Positions 25,672-34,274 of a stretch of 64,000 bases of DNA are shown here, piece after piece. Below the pieces are notes generated by a model. The model saw nothing but the letters and a program-made list of their open reading frames with translations. It was not told where the DNA came from and did not search any database. Each line of letters starts with the position of its first letter. Position 1 is the first letter of the stretch. Location of the stretch: contig CP085629.1 of NCBI GenBank assembly GCA_024704175.1, positions 1-64,000 on the forward strand, written 5' to 3'. The DNA is from Paenibacillus sp. P25 (GTDB lineage Bacteria > Bacillota > Bacilli > Paenibacillales > NBRC-103111). The position numbers and the translations under genes are program-made.

Positions 25672-26718
25672 ATGAGCTTAACGACAAAGCGCAGCCTAAT
25701 GGCCATTCTTATCATCCTAATCATCATGACCACCTCTTGCAGTCCCAGTCTTACCGGCGGGCAAAAGGAATTTGTGAGCGATGCCCGTGATGGCAGGGAA
25801 ACCCTCCCAATACATTCGGCATCCTTACCTAATGCACTATCTTTGCCGCTAACGGCAACTGGCGGTAAAGCGTACATCGCCGGCCCGGATTTCGCTGGTG
25901 CTTTGGATTACCGATATCGTTGGAACGCCCAGCGAAACGTCTTTCAGTTGGGGGTGGGCGATGCTTCATGCGAATTAACCGCAGACAGCACAACAGCTTT
26001 GAGGGATGACGAGACGATTGTTCTTTCCGATCCGCCGAGGCTCTATCATTCGCAATTTTACATACCGGTGTCGGCGCTGGCGCCTTTGTTCAAGAGCGAT
26101 CTATCCTACGAGATAAAAGACAAAGAAATCGTCTTTCATCCGGTGGATGGAAGGGGCTTCGATTCGGGAGCTGGCGAGAATGAGGCGTTCGGCGGGATGG
26201 AGCTTGACTTCGCCGACGATCCGGCGGACCCGTACAAAAGCGGGGATCTCGATGCGATAGACCAACCGGTGCTGCGGAGGGTCGGGGAGAAGCGGACTGC
26301 ACCCGCCGCGAAACGAATCGATATCGATAAGCTGATCGCAAGAGCCAAGCGATATGTAGGGGTATCCTATGCCTTTGGGGCGGATCCTTATCCTTTGTCC
26401 GGGCAATTCGACAGTTCTTCATTTACTGCTTACGTCTATGATAAATACAACGTGAAGCTGGGGCGTACGGCCGGAGCCCAGTCGAAGCAAGGGGTTCAGG
26501 CGGACCGCAAGAGGTCGCGGCGGGGCGACCTGCTGTTCTTCTATGTACCGGGGCGTTACCGGTCGAACCAGGTCGTGGGGCATGTCGGGATCTATCTGGG
26601 CCGGCAGCGCATGATCCATGCGTCCCCGGATTCGGGCAAAGGGGTAGAAATCGTAAGCCTAAATACGCCGTACTGGAAGAAAACGTTCCTGCAGGCCAGA
26701 CGCCCAGGAAATGAATAA
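25672..26718 (+). CDS. NlpC/P60-like lipoprotein with stalk domain; catalytic Cys replaced
   Basis: Start ATG 25672 (MSLTTKRSLMAILIIL), behind GGGGAGG, about 348 residues; longer in-frame starts upstream have no binding site. A lipoprotein-type signal ends TTSC. Residues ~45-150 look like a copper-amine-oxidase-N-like stalk domain. The C-terminal ~130 residues are an NlpC/P60 fold: AKRYVGVSYAFGADPYPLSG, then FDSSSFTAYVYDKYN where family members have D-C-S/G-x-F, and VGHVGIYLG with the catalytic His, then MIHASP. The codon is AGT (Ser), not TGT/TGC (Cys). As written the peptidase would lack its nucleophile and might only bind cell wall. Confidence 0.75.
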   Translation: MSLTTKRSLMAILIILIIMTTSCSPSLTGGQKEFVSDARDGRETLPIHSASLPNALSLPLTATGGKAYIAGPDFAGALDYRYRWNAQRNVFQLGVGDASCELTADSTTALRDDETIVLSDPPRLYHSQFYIPVSALAPLFKSDLSYEIKDKEIVFHPVDGRGFDSGAGENEAFGGMELDFADDPADPYKSGDLDAIDQPVLRRVGEKRTAPAAKRIDIDKLIARAKRYVGVSYAFGADPYPLSGQFDSSSFTAYVYDKYNVKLGRTAGAQSKQGVQADRKRSRRGDLLFFYVPGRYRSNQVVGHVGIYLGRQRMIHASPDSGKGVEIVSLNTPYWKKTFLQARRPGNE

Positions 26719-26719
26719 A

Positions 26720-26744
26720 AGCCCGCGGATCGTGACCGCGGGCT
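26720..26744. terminator. Hairpin terminator between convergent genes
   Basis: AGCCCGCGG pairs with CCGCGGGCT across seven bases. The - strand side is followed by TTTTATTC, so it mainly serves the NlpC/P60 gene's opposite neighbour or acts in both directions. Confidence 0.6.
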
Positions 26745-26770
26745 CCTGAGTTATCTTAAGCCGTGTATCA

Positions 26771-27868
26771 TTACATTCCGATGTAACGGCTGTATAAGCT
26801 TTTGGCCAACACGGGATCGTCCGTTCCCTGTACGACCATCCGTCCGTCGGGAAAGAGGACCAGGGTCAAATCCTCCGGCGACCGAAGCTTGAGCAGGAAC
26901 GGGTTCTGCTCCAAGGTACCCAGCGGACGCAGCTTCTCCGCCCAAGTCTGCAGGGAAATAGGGGACGGGCGGACCGGTGTGATTTGAACGGAATTTCGTC
27001 CGCAAAGCGTCTGGATCGTTTCTTCTTCCTGGATGGAGTCCAGATACTCAAACCGATGCTCCCCGCAGCACGGACAGTCGGACTTGCGGGATTTGGAGAC
27101 ATCCACGGCGGCAAACTGGTTATACCATAGATCCCAATGCACCATTCTCCGGTTCAAGCGTTCCTCGGCGCCGACAAGCAGTTTAAGCGCCTCGGCGGCC
27201 TGATGGGACGCGACCGTGTGAATAATCGGCCCGATCACGCCGGCCGTATCGCAGGTTTCCGTCGTTCCGCGTTCCGGAGGCTGTCCGAACAAGCGGCGCA
27301 GACAGGGCGTTTCGTCGGGAATGACCGTTAGCGAGACGCCGCGGGAGCTGACGGCTCCGCCATAGATCCACGGAATACGAAGCTTTTGGCTGACATCATT
27401 GATCAGGAAGCGAACTGTGAAATTATCCGTTCCGTCCAAAATCAGATCGTGGCCTGCCAGCAGCTCTTCGGCATTCAAGGGGTTCAGATCGGCAACAACG
27501 GGCTCTACGGTTACTCCCGAATTCGCTTCCCGAAGGCGGGCGGTCGCCGCTTCCGCTTTCGGGGACGACCCTCGGGCATCGTCTTCGTCATACAGCATTT
27601 GACGCTGCAGGTTGCTCATTTCGACAAAATCACGGTCAATCAGCTTGACATAGCCGACTCCCGCACGAACCATATGATTGGCGAGTACGGTGCCCAGGGC
27701 CCCCATGCCTACAATGGCTACGCGGGATTTCAGCGGCTTGGCCTGGCCCTCTTCCCCGATCGGGGCGAACAGCATTTGCCGTGAATAGCGTTCCCGGTCC
27801 GGGGAAATGCCGGGTCCGGCCTCCGCTTCAGCTAACGAAGCCTTTCGTGGCTGATGGTGCTGACTCAT
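26771..27868 (-). CDS. moeB: ThiF/MoeB-family adenylyltransferase
   Basis: A 365-residue protein. Motifs of the E1-like fold: the nucleotide loop VAIVGMGALGTVLANHMVRAG, DRDFVEMSNLQRQMLYDEDD, the catalytic-Cys segment TTETCDTAGVIGP and the zinc ligand pair DCPCCG (a second pair is less obvious). It activates the C-terminal Gly of MoaD or ThiS as an acyl-adenylate. The start overlaps the stop of the MoaD-MoaE gene (ATGA), so its partner here is molybdopterin synthase. The C-terminal ~80 residues form a small rhodanese- or ubiquitin-like extension with FPDGRMVVQGTDDP. Confidence 0.85.
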   Translation of the reverse strand: MSQHHQPRKASLAEAEAGPGISPDRERYSRQMLFAPIGEEGQAKPLKSRVAIVGMGALGTVLANHMVRAGVGYVKLIDRDFVEMSNLQRQMLYDEDDARGSSPKAEAATARLREANSGVTVEPVVADLNPLNAEELLAGHDLILDGTDNFTVRFLINDVSQKLRIPWIYGGAVSSRGVSLTVIPDETPCLRRLFGQPPERGTTETCDTAGVIGPIIHTVASHQAAEALKLLVGAEERLNRRMVHWDLWYNQFAAVDVSKSRKSDCPCCGEHRFEYLDSIQEEETIQTLCGRNSVQITPVRPSPISLQTWAEKLRPLGTLEQNPFLLKLRSPEDLTLVLFPDGRMVVQGTDDPVLAKSLYSRYIGM

Positions 27869-28622
27869 GATGTGATTCCTCCTTTGTTTGCCGGATGCTG
27901 CGAATCATGGGGGCTTGCGGCAGGCATGCCCCTGGGGTCCCAAGGTCCCTGCTGGTGCCCCTTCCATTCGGAGCCGTCTTCCCATACTTCCTTCTTCCAG
28001 ATCGGTACGATTTGTTTCAGCCGTTCGATGGCGTAACGGCTGGCTTCATAGGCTGCGTCCCGGTGCGGGGAAGAGACGGCGATGACGACACTGATCTCAC
28101 CGACGGGAACGGTGCCCAGCCGGTGCGTGATCGCAGTGAGCGTACCGGGCCAACGGCCGCTGATTTCATCGCAGATCTGGCGCATGGTTTTGATCGCCAT
28201 CGGCTCATAGGCTTCGTATTCGAGCAGGGTTGTCCTCTTGCCGTATGTGAATTCCCGTGTCGTGCCAATGAACGTCAGCGCTGCGCCGTGATGCGGATGC
28301 AGCACCTTATGCGTCACCGCTTCGACGGCAATCGGCTCCCGGGTGATTTCGACGGGGGCCGGCTCGCCGCCGGACACCGGCGGAATCAAGGCAATCTCAT
28401 CCCCTTCGGAGATGAGGTCGTGATCCTCCGCATAGCTTTGATTGACGGCTACGAAAGCGGGGGTTAAAGCCTCGGCCGCCTTCGGGTAAAGCCCGCTCAA
28501 ATGCGATTTGAGCTGAAGAGGGGTTATCGTAGCATAAGGAAGCTCGAGTTCAAGAACGGGGCTTCCGAACCGCTCGGCCAGCCCGGCAAATAGAAGCAGA
28601 CTTCAATTTCAATTTCGGTCAC
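27865..28622 (-). CDS. MoaD-MoaE fusion, molybdopterin synthase, frameshifted
   Basis: Starts at GTG 28622 (MTEIEIEV) behind AAAGGA. A break near 28588 joins it to LLLFAGLAERFGSPVLELEL. Residues ~1-85 are a MoaD domain ending IALIPPVSGG. Residues ~90-250 are MoaE, with REPIAVEAVTHKVLHPHHGA, EYEAYEPMAIKTM, HRLGTVPVGE and the Lys-rich active-site stretch ERLKQIVPIWKKE. The MoaD Gly-Gly must be C-terminal to carry the thiocarboxylate, so the fusion would need processing, as reported for mycobacterial MoaX. It is translationally coupled to the MoeB gene. Confidence 0.8.
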
Positions 28623-28737
28623 TCCGTTTCCTTTCCTGCGGCAAAGAGTTGTTTACGTGTTTTCCAATCAGCATACCATATTTTTAGCGGTTGATGATAT
28701 AATGTTTGTAATTGCTTAAGCGGTTGGAGGGAAATGG

Positions 28738-29207
28738 ATGAAGATCACGGTTATCGATGCTCTGAATGGAACGGAGTCGTTTGAAGCGGCGGAAATGGCT
28801 GGGCTCGCCCCTGTACATTTGCCCGCCTCGGAACGGGTGGAGGGGTGGCCGGCCAAGCGTTCGATTGGCTGTCCTGGCACCGGGCCTGGCTGCAGCGCCG
28901 GCAAGCCGAAGGGTCCCGGCCGCCGACCCATATCGAGGTGGAAGCGGCGGATGAATTTCAGGCAAGGGTTCCCTGGGACCAGCTTGGACGTGCGCTGATT
29001 TTGTATGCACAGGAGAACGGGGAGCCGCTGCGCAAGGGATATCCGATCCGGCTGTATGTTCCGGACGGAAGCAGCGAATGTTTGAATGTTAAGAGCGTCG
29101 TTCGGCTCAGTCTGCTGTATGACGGGGAAGCCGGCATGGAAGCGGCTTACGGTTATAAGAATACGGTGTCACCGGACGAGCTTCGTAAATCCCTGCATCG
29201 ATCCTGA
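28738..29207 (+). CDS. Small molybdopterin-domain-like protein, frameshifted
   Basis: About 156 residues. The N-terminus MKITVIDALNGTESFEAAEM and the rest are joined across GAGGGGTGG near 28838; one more G gives ERVEGVAGQAFDWLSWHRAW. The C-terminal part (VPWDQLGRALILYAQENGEP, then GYPIRLYVPDGSSECLNVKS) resembles the end of the sulfite-oxidase-type molybdopterin-binding domain. It is shorter than that domain, and the usual catalytic Cys segment is not evident. It lies back to back with the molybdopterin synthase genes, which fits a cofactor link. The family call is tentative. Confidence 0.5.
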
Positions 29208-29239
29208 CCGCATATTATTGAAGGAAGGTGGCCTTTCCT

Positions 29240-30685
29240 ATGAAATCGACGCATACCAGGCTGCGAATCCTTCATTCGAATGATATCCACAGCCATTTTG
29301 AGCGGATGCCGCGCATTGCTTCGCTGTTTGCCGGGCTTCGTGCGGAGGCTGGTGAGGAGCATACGCTGACGCTCGATATCGGGGATCATATGGATCGGAT
29401 GCGCCCGGAAACGGAGGGCACCCAGGGAGAAGCGAACATCGATGTGCTTGCTGGCCACAGGCTATGATGCGGTCACGCTCGGCAATAACGAAGGACTCAC
29501 TTTTCCTCCGCAGGTGCTGCAGGAACGCTTTGGGAACCATCCCGGCTTTCAGGTGGTGGTTGCCAATCTGATAGAACCCGGTACGGGAAGACCACCGGTT
29601 TGGGCATCCCCGTTTCATGTCATGAACAAAGCGGGCTTAAAGATCGGACTCATCGGCTGTACGGCGCCGTTTGCGGAATTTTACCGGCTGCTCGGATGGG
29701 AGGTGCAGGAACCTCTGAACCTGGTTGCGAAACTGGCGGAGGAGTGCGTCCTCAGGTGGATGTGCTGATCGTGATGTCTCACCTCGGAATACGTCAGGAC
29801 GAACGGATGGCCGCGGAGATTCCGGGCATCGATGTAATCCTCGGAGGACATACGCACCATCTACTGGAGGAGCCGCTTCGCATCGGATCTGCACTCGTCT
29901 GCGCAGCCGGCAAATTCGGGCAGTATATCGGGGTGGTCGACCTAGAAGTGGAGCCGGGAGGAAAAGGCGTTGTTCATGCCGAAGGCCGTGTGCTGGCTGT
30001 GGACGCTGCGGAGTCCGATCCGGACGTCGGCCTGCTGATTGCACGCCATACCCTTACGGCCCGGGAAACGCTAGGTCACGAGGTAGCGCGCCTGGGGAAG
30101 GAGCCGCCCTCCAATTGGTATCAGGAGTCGCCGCTAGGGAATGTGCTGGCGGCCGGGCTGCGCCGGTGGGTCGGAGCCGAGATCGGGCTCGTCAATGCGG
30201 GTCAGCTCCTTGAAGGGTCGCCGGCCGGCCCCGTGACGGCCGCCGATCTGCTTCGGCTGTGCCCTTCGCCGATTAATCCATGCCGCATGCGGCTGACCGG
30301 AGCACAGCCGCTTCAGGCGCTGGAGGAATCGCTCCTGCCCGAATTCCAGGAGAAGCCGCTCTACGGCTTCGGCTTCCGCGGCAAGGTGCTGGGCGCCCTG
30401 TGTGTGGACGGGCTGACGGTCGAATACGATCCGGACGGTCCGGCGGGCTCGAAGATTCTAAACGTCAGGGTCGGTGAAAGGCCGTCGCTGCCGGACGAGC
30501 GCTATCTTGTCGGAACGATAGACATGTTCACTTTCGGCATAGGATACTTGTCCATCCGCGAAGGGACGGAGGTCGAGTACTTCTTGCCGGAGTTTCTGCG
30601 CGACGTGCTGCTGAAGGAGCTGGGCGATACCCGGTCGCTGGCGGCGGGAGCCAAGAAGCGCTGGATTCCACGGGGGAAAAATTAA
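29240..30685 (+). CDS. yunD: YunD-like metallophosphoesterase / 5'-nucleotidase, two frameshifts
   Basis: ATG 29240 (MKSTHTRLRILHSNDIHSHFE) behind GGAAGGTGG. Breaks near 29445 and 29745 put the gene in three frames; the total is about 481 residues. The metallophosphatase motifs are all there: SNDIHSHF, DIGDHMDR, TLGNNEGL, VMSHLG and GGHTHH. The C-terminal 5'-nucleotidase domain has NWYQESPLGNVLAAGLRRW and the substrate-binding CRMRLTGAQPLQALEESL. There is no signal peptide, so it is cytoplasmic, as for B. subtilis YunD. Confidence 0.8.
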
Positions 30686-30739
30686 TATTTTCTTAAGTTG
30701 CCCTGCGATGCGCAGCAGGAATGTACAAAACGTTCCGTT

Positions 30740-30806
30740 CCATATAAAATAAAGAAGGTCATGCCCTTAAAGGACATGGAATGATATAGAAAATCATTTT
30801 ATATGG
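30740..30806 (+). promoter_or_regulatory. Inverted repeat in the leader of uppP
   Basis: CCATATAAAAT (30740-30750) and ATTTTATATGG (30796-30806) are exact reverse complements enclosing a second near-palindrome (GTCATGCCC/AAAGGACATGG). The right arm ends ten bases before the GGGAGG site of uppP. It could be an operator pair or an RNA structure. Confidence 0.4.
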
Positions 30807-30825
30807 AAATCAGTGGGAGGAACTT

Positions 30826-31632
30826 ATGTACGATTTATGGGTTGCAGTAATTATCGGAATCGTGGAAGGGCTGACGGAATTTTTACCGGTCTCCTCTACG
30901 GGTCACATGATTTTGGCTCAATCGCTCCTTGGCATTCCGGACACGGACGAAATGATGAAAACCTTCGAGATCGTCATCCAGCTCGGCGCCATTCTGGCGG
31001 TCGTCGTTGTGTATTGGAAGCGGATCTTGCGCCTCTTCGGACTCAGGAAGGAGAAACCGAAATCGGGCGGCGGCCTGAATCTGATTCACATTCTGGTGGC
31101 CATTGTCCCGACCATGGCGATCGCCTACTTATCCAGCCATTTCATTAAAGAAAAATTGTTCTCGCCGGAGACGGTACTTATCGGTCTTGTGCTCGGCGGG
31201 ATCCTGCTGATTATCGGCGAGAAATTCCAGCCGCGCATCACCGCGAACGATGTGGATGAGCTTACTTATAAACAGGCCTTTATGATCGGGTTGTGGCAAA
31301 TTGTTTCCCTGTGGCCCGGCTTCTCCCGGTCCGGTTCGACGATTGCCGGCGGGATGCTGGCCGGAGCAAGCCGCGCAGCGGTCGCGGATTTTACCTTTAT
31401 CATCGCCATTCCCGTCATGGTTGCAGCGACAGGCTATGAGATGCTGAAGAGTCTGGGCAGCTTTTCCTCGATGGACTTCACGTTCTTTGCCGCAGGCTTT
31501 ATCGTTTCCTTCGTTGTAGCGCCGCTTGCGGTGGTCACCTTTATCAAATTCGTACAAAAGATCAATCTGTCCTATTTTGCCTACTATCGCTTCATCGTCG
31601 CTGTGCTTTACTTCTTCTTCCTGCTTCGCTAA
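30826..31632 (+). CDS. uppP: Undecaprenyl-diphosphatase UppP (BacA)
   Basis: A complete 268-residue polytopic membrane enzyme that dephosphorylates undecaprenyl diphosphate to recycle the peptidoglycan lipid carrier. Both signature motifs are present: GIVEGLTEFLPVSSTGHMIL (residues ~7-26) and LWPGFSRSGSTIAGGM (~163-178). About eight hydrophobic segments are visible. It gives low-level bacitracin resistance when abundant. It has its own leader with an inverted repeat and a terminator after the stop, so it appears monocistronic. Confidence 0.93.
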   Translation: MYDLWVAVIIGIVEGLTEFLPVSSTGHMILAQSLLGIPDTDEMMKTFEIVIQLGAILAVVVVYWKRILRLFGLRKEKPKSGGGLNLIHILVAIVPTMAIAYLSSHFIKEKLFSPETVLIGLVLGGILLIIGEKFQPRITANDVDELTYKQAFMIGLWQIVSLWPGFSRSGSTIAGGMLAGASRAAVADFTFIIAIPVMVAATGYEMLKSLGSFSSMDFTFFAAGFIVSFVVAPLAVVTFIKFVQKINLSYFAYYRFIVAVLYFFFLLR

Positions 31633-31642
31633 GAAGCGATCC

Positions 31643-31692
31643 GGATCGGCCGAAATCCGACTTAGACGTCGGGAACGGCCGGTCTTTTTTTT
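31643..31692 (+). terminator. Terminator of uppP
   Basis: GGATCGGCCG pairs with CGGCCGGTC, with an inner CCGACTTAGACGTCGG hairpin, followed by eight T. Confidence 0.75.
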
Positions 31693-31836
31693 GTCATTTT
31701 CCGACAAGGATGTTAATGGTTTTCTACAAAAAATACCAAAAATTTAAAAAATCTATTGCTCTTTTAAACATAATCCGATACGCTAAATAAAAACAGGTAA
31801 TTTCTAAAATTTTCTTTAGGAAGAAGAGAAGCGGCC

Positions 31837-32955
31837 ATGCGTTTGATGCCACTCCACATGGTAAAGCCCGGCATGAAGCTGGGGAAAAGAATAAGCGACG
31901 AAGACGGTATCACGCTTCTCGGCGAACAAACGGAACTGACGCAAAATCTAATCAATCGACTGCGCAGCCGCGGGGTCGATTACGTGTATATCGATGACCC
32001 GCGAACCCGGGATCTGGTCATTCGGGACACCCTCTCCGACGAGACGCGGTCCCGCGCTCTGACGGAGATCCGGCACGCCTTCCGCGGGGTAATGGACGAT
32101 CAGATCAAACGGAAGTTCGCCTCGAGCTCCCGGTTGGGCCAGACCTTTCGCGGAGTGATGGACCTGCTGCTCGATGATCTCCTTGCAAACCGGGACGCGA
32201 TGATCATGCTGACGAATATCAGCGTAATGGACCAATATTTATATCAGCACTCCTTGAACGTCTGCGTGTACACGACGATGCTGGGCATGTCCCACGGCTA
32301 TTCACGGGAACAGCTCATGACGCTGGGCCTCGGGGCGCCGCTGCATGACGTGGGCAAGACGCAAATCCCCCCGGAGTCGCTCCGCAAGAAGGAGCCGCTG
32401 ACGGACAGCGAGTATGAAGTCATTAAGAAGCATGCGGAATACGGCTACCGGCTGTTGAAGGACGAGCCCAATATTCCCCTGCTGTCGGCCCACTGCGCCC
32501 TGCAGCATCATGAACGGCTGGACGGGAGCGGGTATCCCCGCGGCCTGAAAGGCGATGAAATTCATGAATTCGCCCGCTGGATCGGGCTTGCCGACTCCTA
32601 CGATGCCATGACGACGCACAGAGCCTACCGCAGTGCGATGCTGCCGCATCAGGCCATGGAAATTTTATTCACCGGTACGGGGACCCTCTATGAGAAGCGG
32701 ATGATCGAGATGTTCCGCGACCGGATTGCGATTTATCCCCTGGGCCTCACCGTAAAGCTGAATACCGGAGAAACCGGAGTGGTCGTGGGAATCAACGAGA
32801 TGGTTCCCCAGCGTCCGGTCGTGCGGATCATTCAGGATGCTTACGGACAGGAGGTATGCTCTCCTACGGACGTCGATTTGTCCGAGAAGCTGTCCCTGAT
32901 GATTACCGGCGTAAGCGGCGGCACGGAGCGGAACGACCCGGTGATCGCATCATAA
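31837..32955 (+). CDS. HD-GYP domain protein, probable c-di-GMP phosphodiesterase
   Basis: 372 residues. The N-terminal ~120 residues are a small regulatory domain of the kind seen in Paenibacillus HD-GYP proteins. The HD-GYP domain follows: QHSLNVCVYT, the metal-binding pair LHDVGKTQIP, the lid KKEPLTDSEYEVIKKHAEYG, HHERLDGSGYPRGL (GYP), and LADSYDAMTTHRAYR. All metal ligands expected of an active enzyme seem present. It would hydrolyse cyclic di-GMP, tuning motility, biofilm and perhaps sporulation. Single gene with its own terminator; no sensor or membrane segment. Confidence 0.85.
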   Translation: MRLMPLHMVKPGMKLGKRISDEDGITLLGEQTELTQNLINRLRSRGVDYVYIDDPRTRDLVIRDTLSDETRSRALTEIRHAFRGVMDDQIKRKFASSSRLGQTFRGVMDLLLDDLLANRDAMIMLTNISVMDQYLYQHSLNVCVYTTMLGMSHGYSREQLMTLGLGAPLHDVGKTQIPPESLRKKEPLTDSEYEVIKKHAEYGYRLLKDEPNIPLLSAHCALQHHERLDGSGYPRGLKGDEIHEFARWIGLADSYDAMTTHRAYRSAMLPHQAMEILFTGTGTLYEKRMIEMFRDRIAIYPLGLTVKLNTGETGVVVGINEMVPQRPVVRIIQDAYGQEVCSPTDVDLSEKLSLMITGVSGGTERNDPVIAS

Positions 32956-32966
32956 ACTCAAGCGCC

Positions 32967-33010
32967 AGGCCCGGCTCCGAGCGATCGGACACCGGGCCTT
33001 TGGTTTTCTT
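32967..33010 (+). terminator. Terminator of the HD-GYP gene
   Basis: AGGCCCGG (32967-32974) and CCGGGCCT (32992-32999) form the stem, followed by TTGGTTTTCTTTTC. Confidence 0.75.
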
Positions 33011-33087
33011 TTCAATCGGATTACGATACAATGGGTAATAATACAGATAAAGACATTATTATGAATAGTCAGGTGTGGAAAATCAAC

Positions 33088-34231
33088 ATGATGAATAATG
33101 CAAAACCTTCTTCTGTTTCTCCCGATCGGCTTCCCGCCATTACGCCGGAATACGATCCGTGGGATCCTATACGTTCACTCCGCCGTCACGGCGACCATAA
33201 GCTGACGAGTGTCGAGCTCACGGTCACCCAGCTGTGCAATATGCGCTGCGAGCATTGCGCGGTGGGCGACTCTCTGGCCATGACGGAGGGGCCAAAGATC
33301 CCGCTTTCCGTCATCCTGAAGCGTCTGGACGAAGTCGAAGAGCTGGAAACGATCAGCATTACAGGGGGCGAGCCCAGCTACCGGGAAGAGACCGTGCGCG
33401 AATACATCGTGCCGATTCTTCGCTATGCGCGGGAGCGCGGCGTCCGCTCGCAGATCAATTCGAATATTACGCTCGATTTGGCGAGATACGAGAGCATGGC
33501 CCCCTATCTGGACGTCATGCATATCTCCTTCAATTATTTGAATGCGGATGACTTTTACGAGGTGGGGTTTGTCCGGTCGGACCGGACCGTATCACGGGGA
33601 ACCGCGGCCAAGCTGTACGAGCGGATGGTTGATAATGCCCGGGAGCTTGCCCGGGGAGGCATGTTCGTATCGGCGGAGTCGATGATCAATTACCGGACTC
33701 ATGAGAAGCTGGTCGGCATTCACCGGCTCATAGAAGAGATTGAGTCGCCGCCGGCATGAGGTCCATCCGATGTATCCGAGCGCTTTCGCCTCGGGACTTC
33801 CGATCCTGTCCCTGGAGGAAACCCGTTCGGCGATTCACCGGTCGCTAGACGGCCGCAGCAAGGATTTGTGGATGCTGTTCGGTACGCTGCCCTTCTTCGC
33901 CTGCAGCGGCGATGCCGAGGACCAGCGGCTGGTGCGAAGGCTGAGACAGGAGCCGAACGTTACGGTACGCAACGATCCGGACGGCCGCAACCGCCTGAAT
34001 GTGAATTTGTTCACGGGTGCCGTTTATGTCACGGACTTTTCTGATGTCCCGGCCTTGGGTAATATTCATCAAGACACCCTGGAGCAAGTATTCGGCCGAT
34101 GGAAGCAGCATCCGCTGAACGGCTCGGTCCAATGCTACTGCCCCGGAGCGAACTGCTGCGGACCCAACCTGCTCGTCGCGGATACCTACTACAAAGAGGT
34201 TGATTTCCTGAAGCGCGCCGCGGTGGTGTAA
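33088..34231 (+). CDS. yfkAB: Radical SAM / CxCxxxxC protein YfkAB, frameshifted
   Basis: ATG 33088 is chosen because the family begins shortly before PEYDPWDPI; upstream in-frame starts at 33031 and 33061 have no binding site. The radical SAM cluster is CNMRCEHC (residues ~46-53), with SITGGEPS following. A break near 33750 separates the first ~220 residues from HEVHPMYPSAFASGLPILSL and onward. The C-terminal CYCPGANCCGPN fits the second cluster motif CxCxxxxC that defines YfkAB. Total about 381 residues. The substrate of YfkAB is not known. Confidence 0.83.
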
Positions 34232-34274
34232 TTTCAAAGAATTGACAATATATTAGAAAAGGAGTTTGACGTCC

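Noticed and set aside
28623..28737. Molybdenum-cofactor riboswitch between the divergent moa gene and the small molybdopterin-like gene
   Set aside because: The gap is only about 115 bases and I could not see the expected conserved helices.
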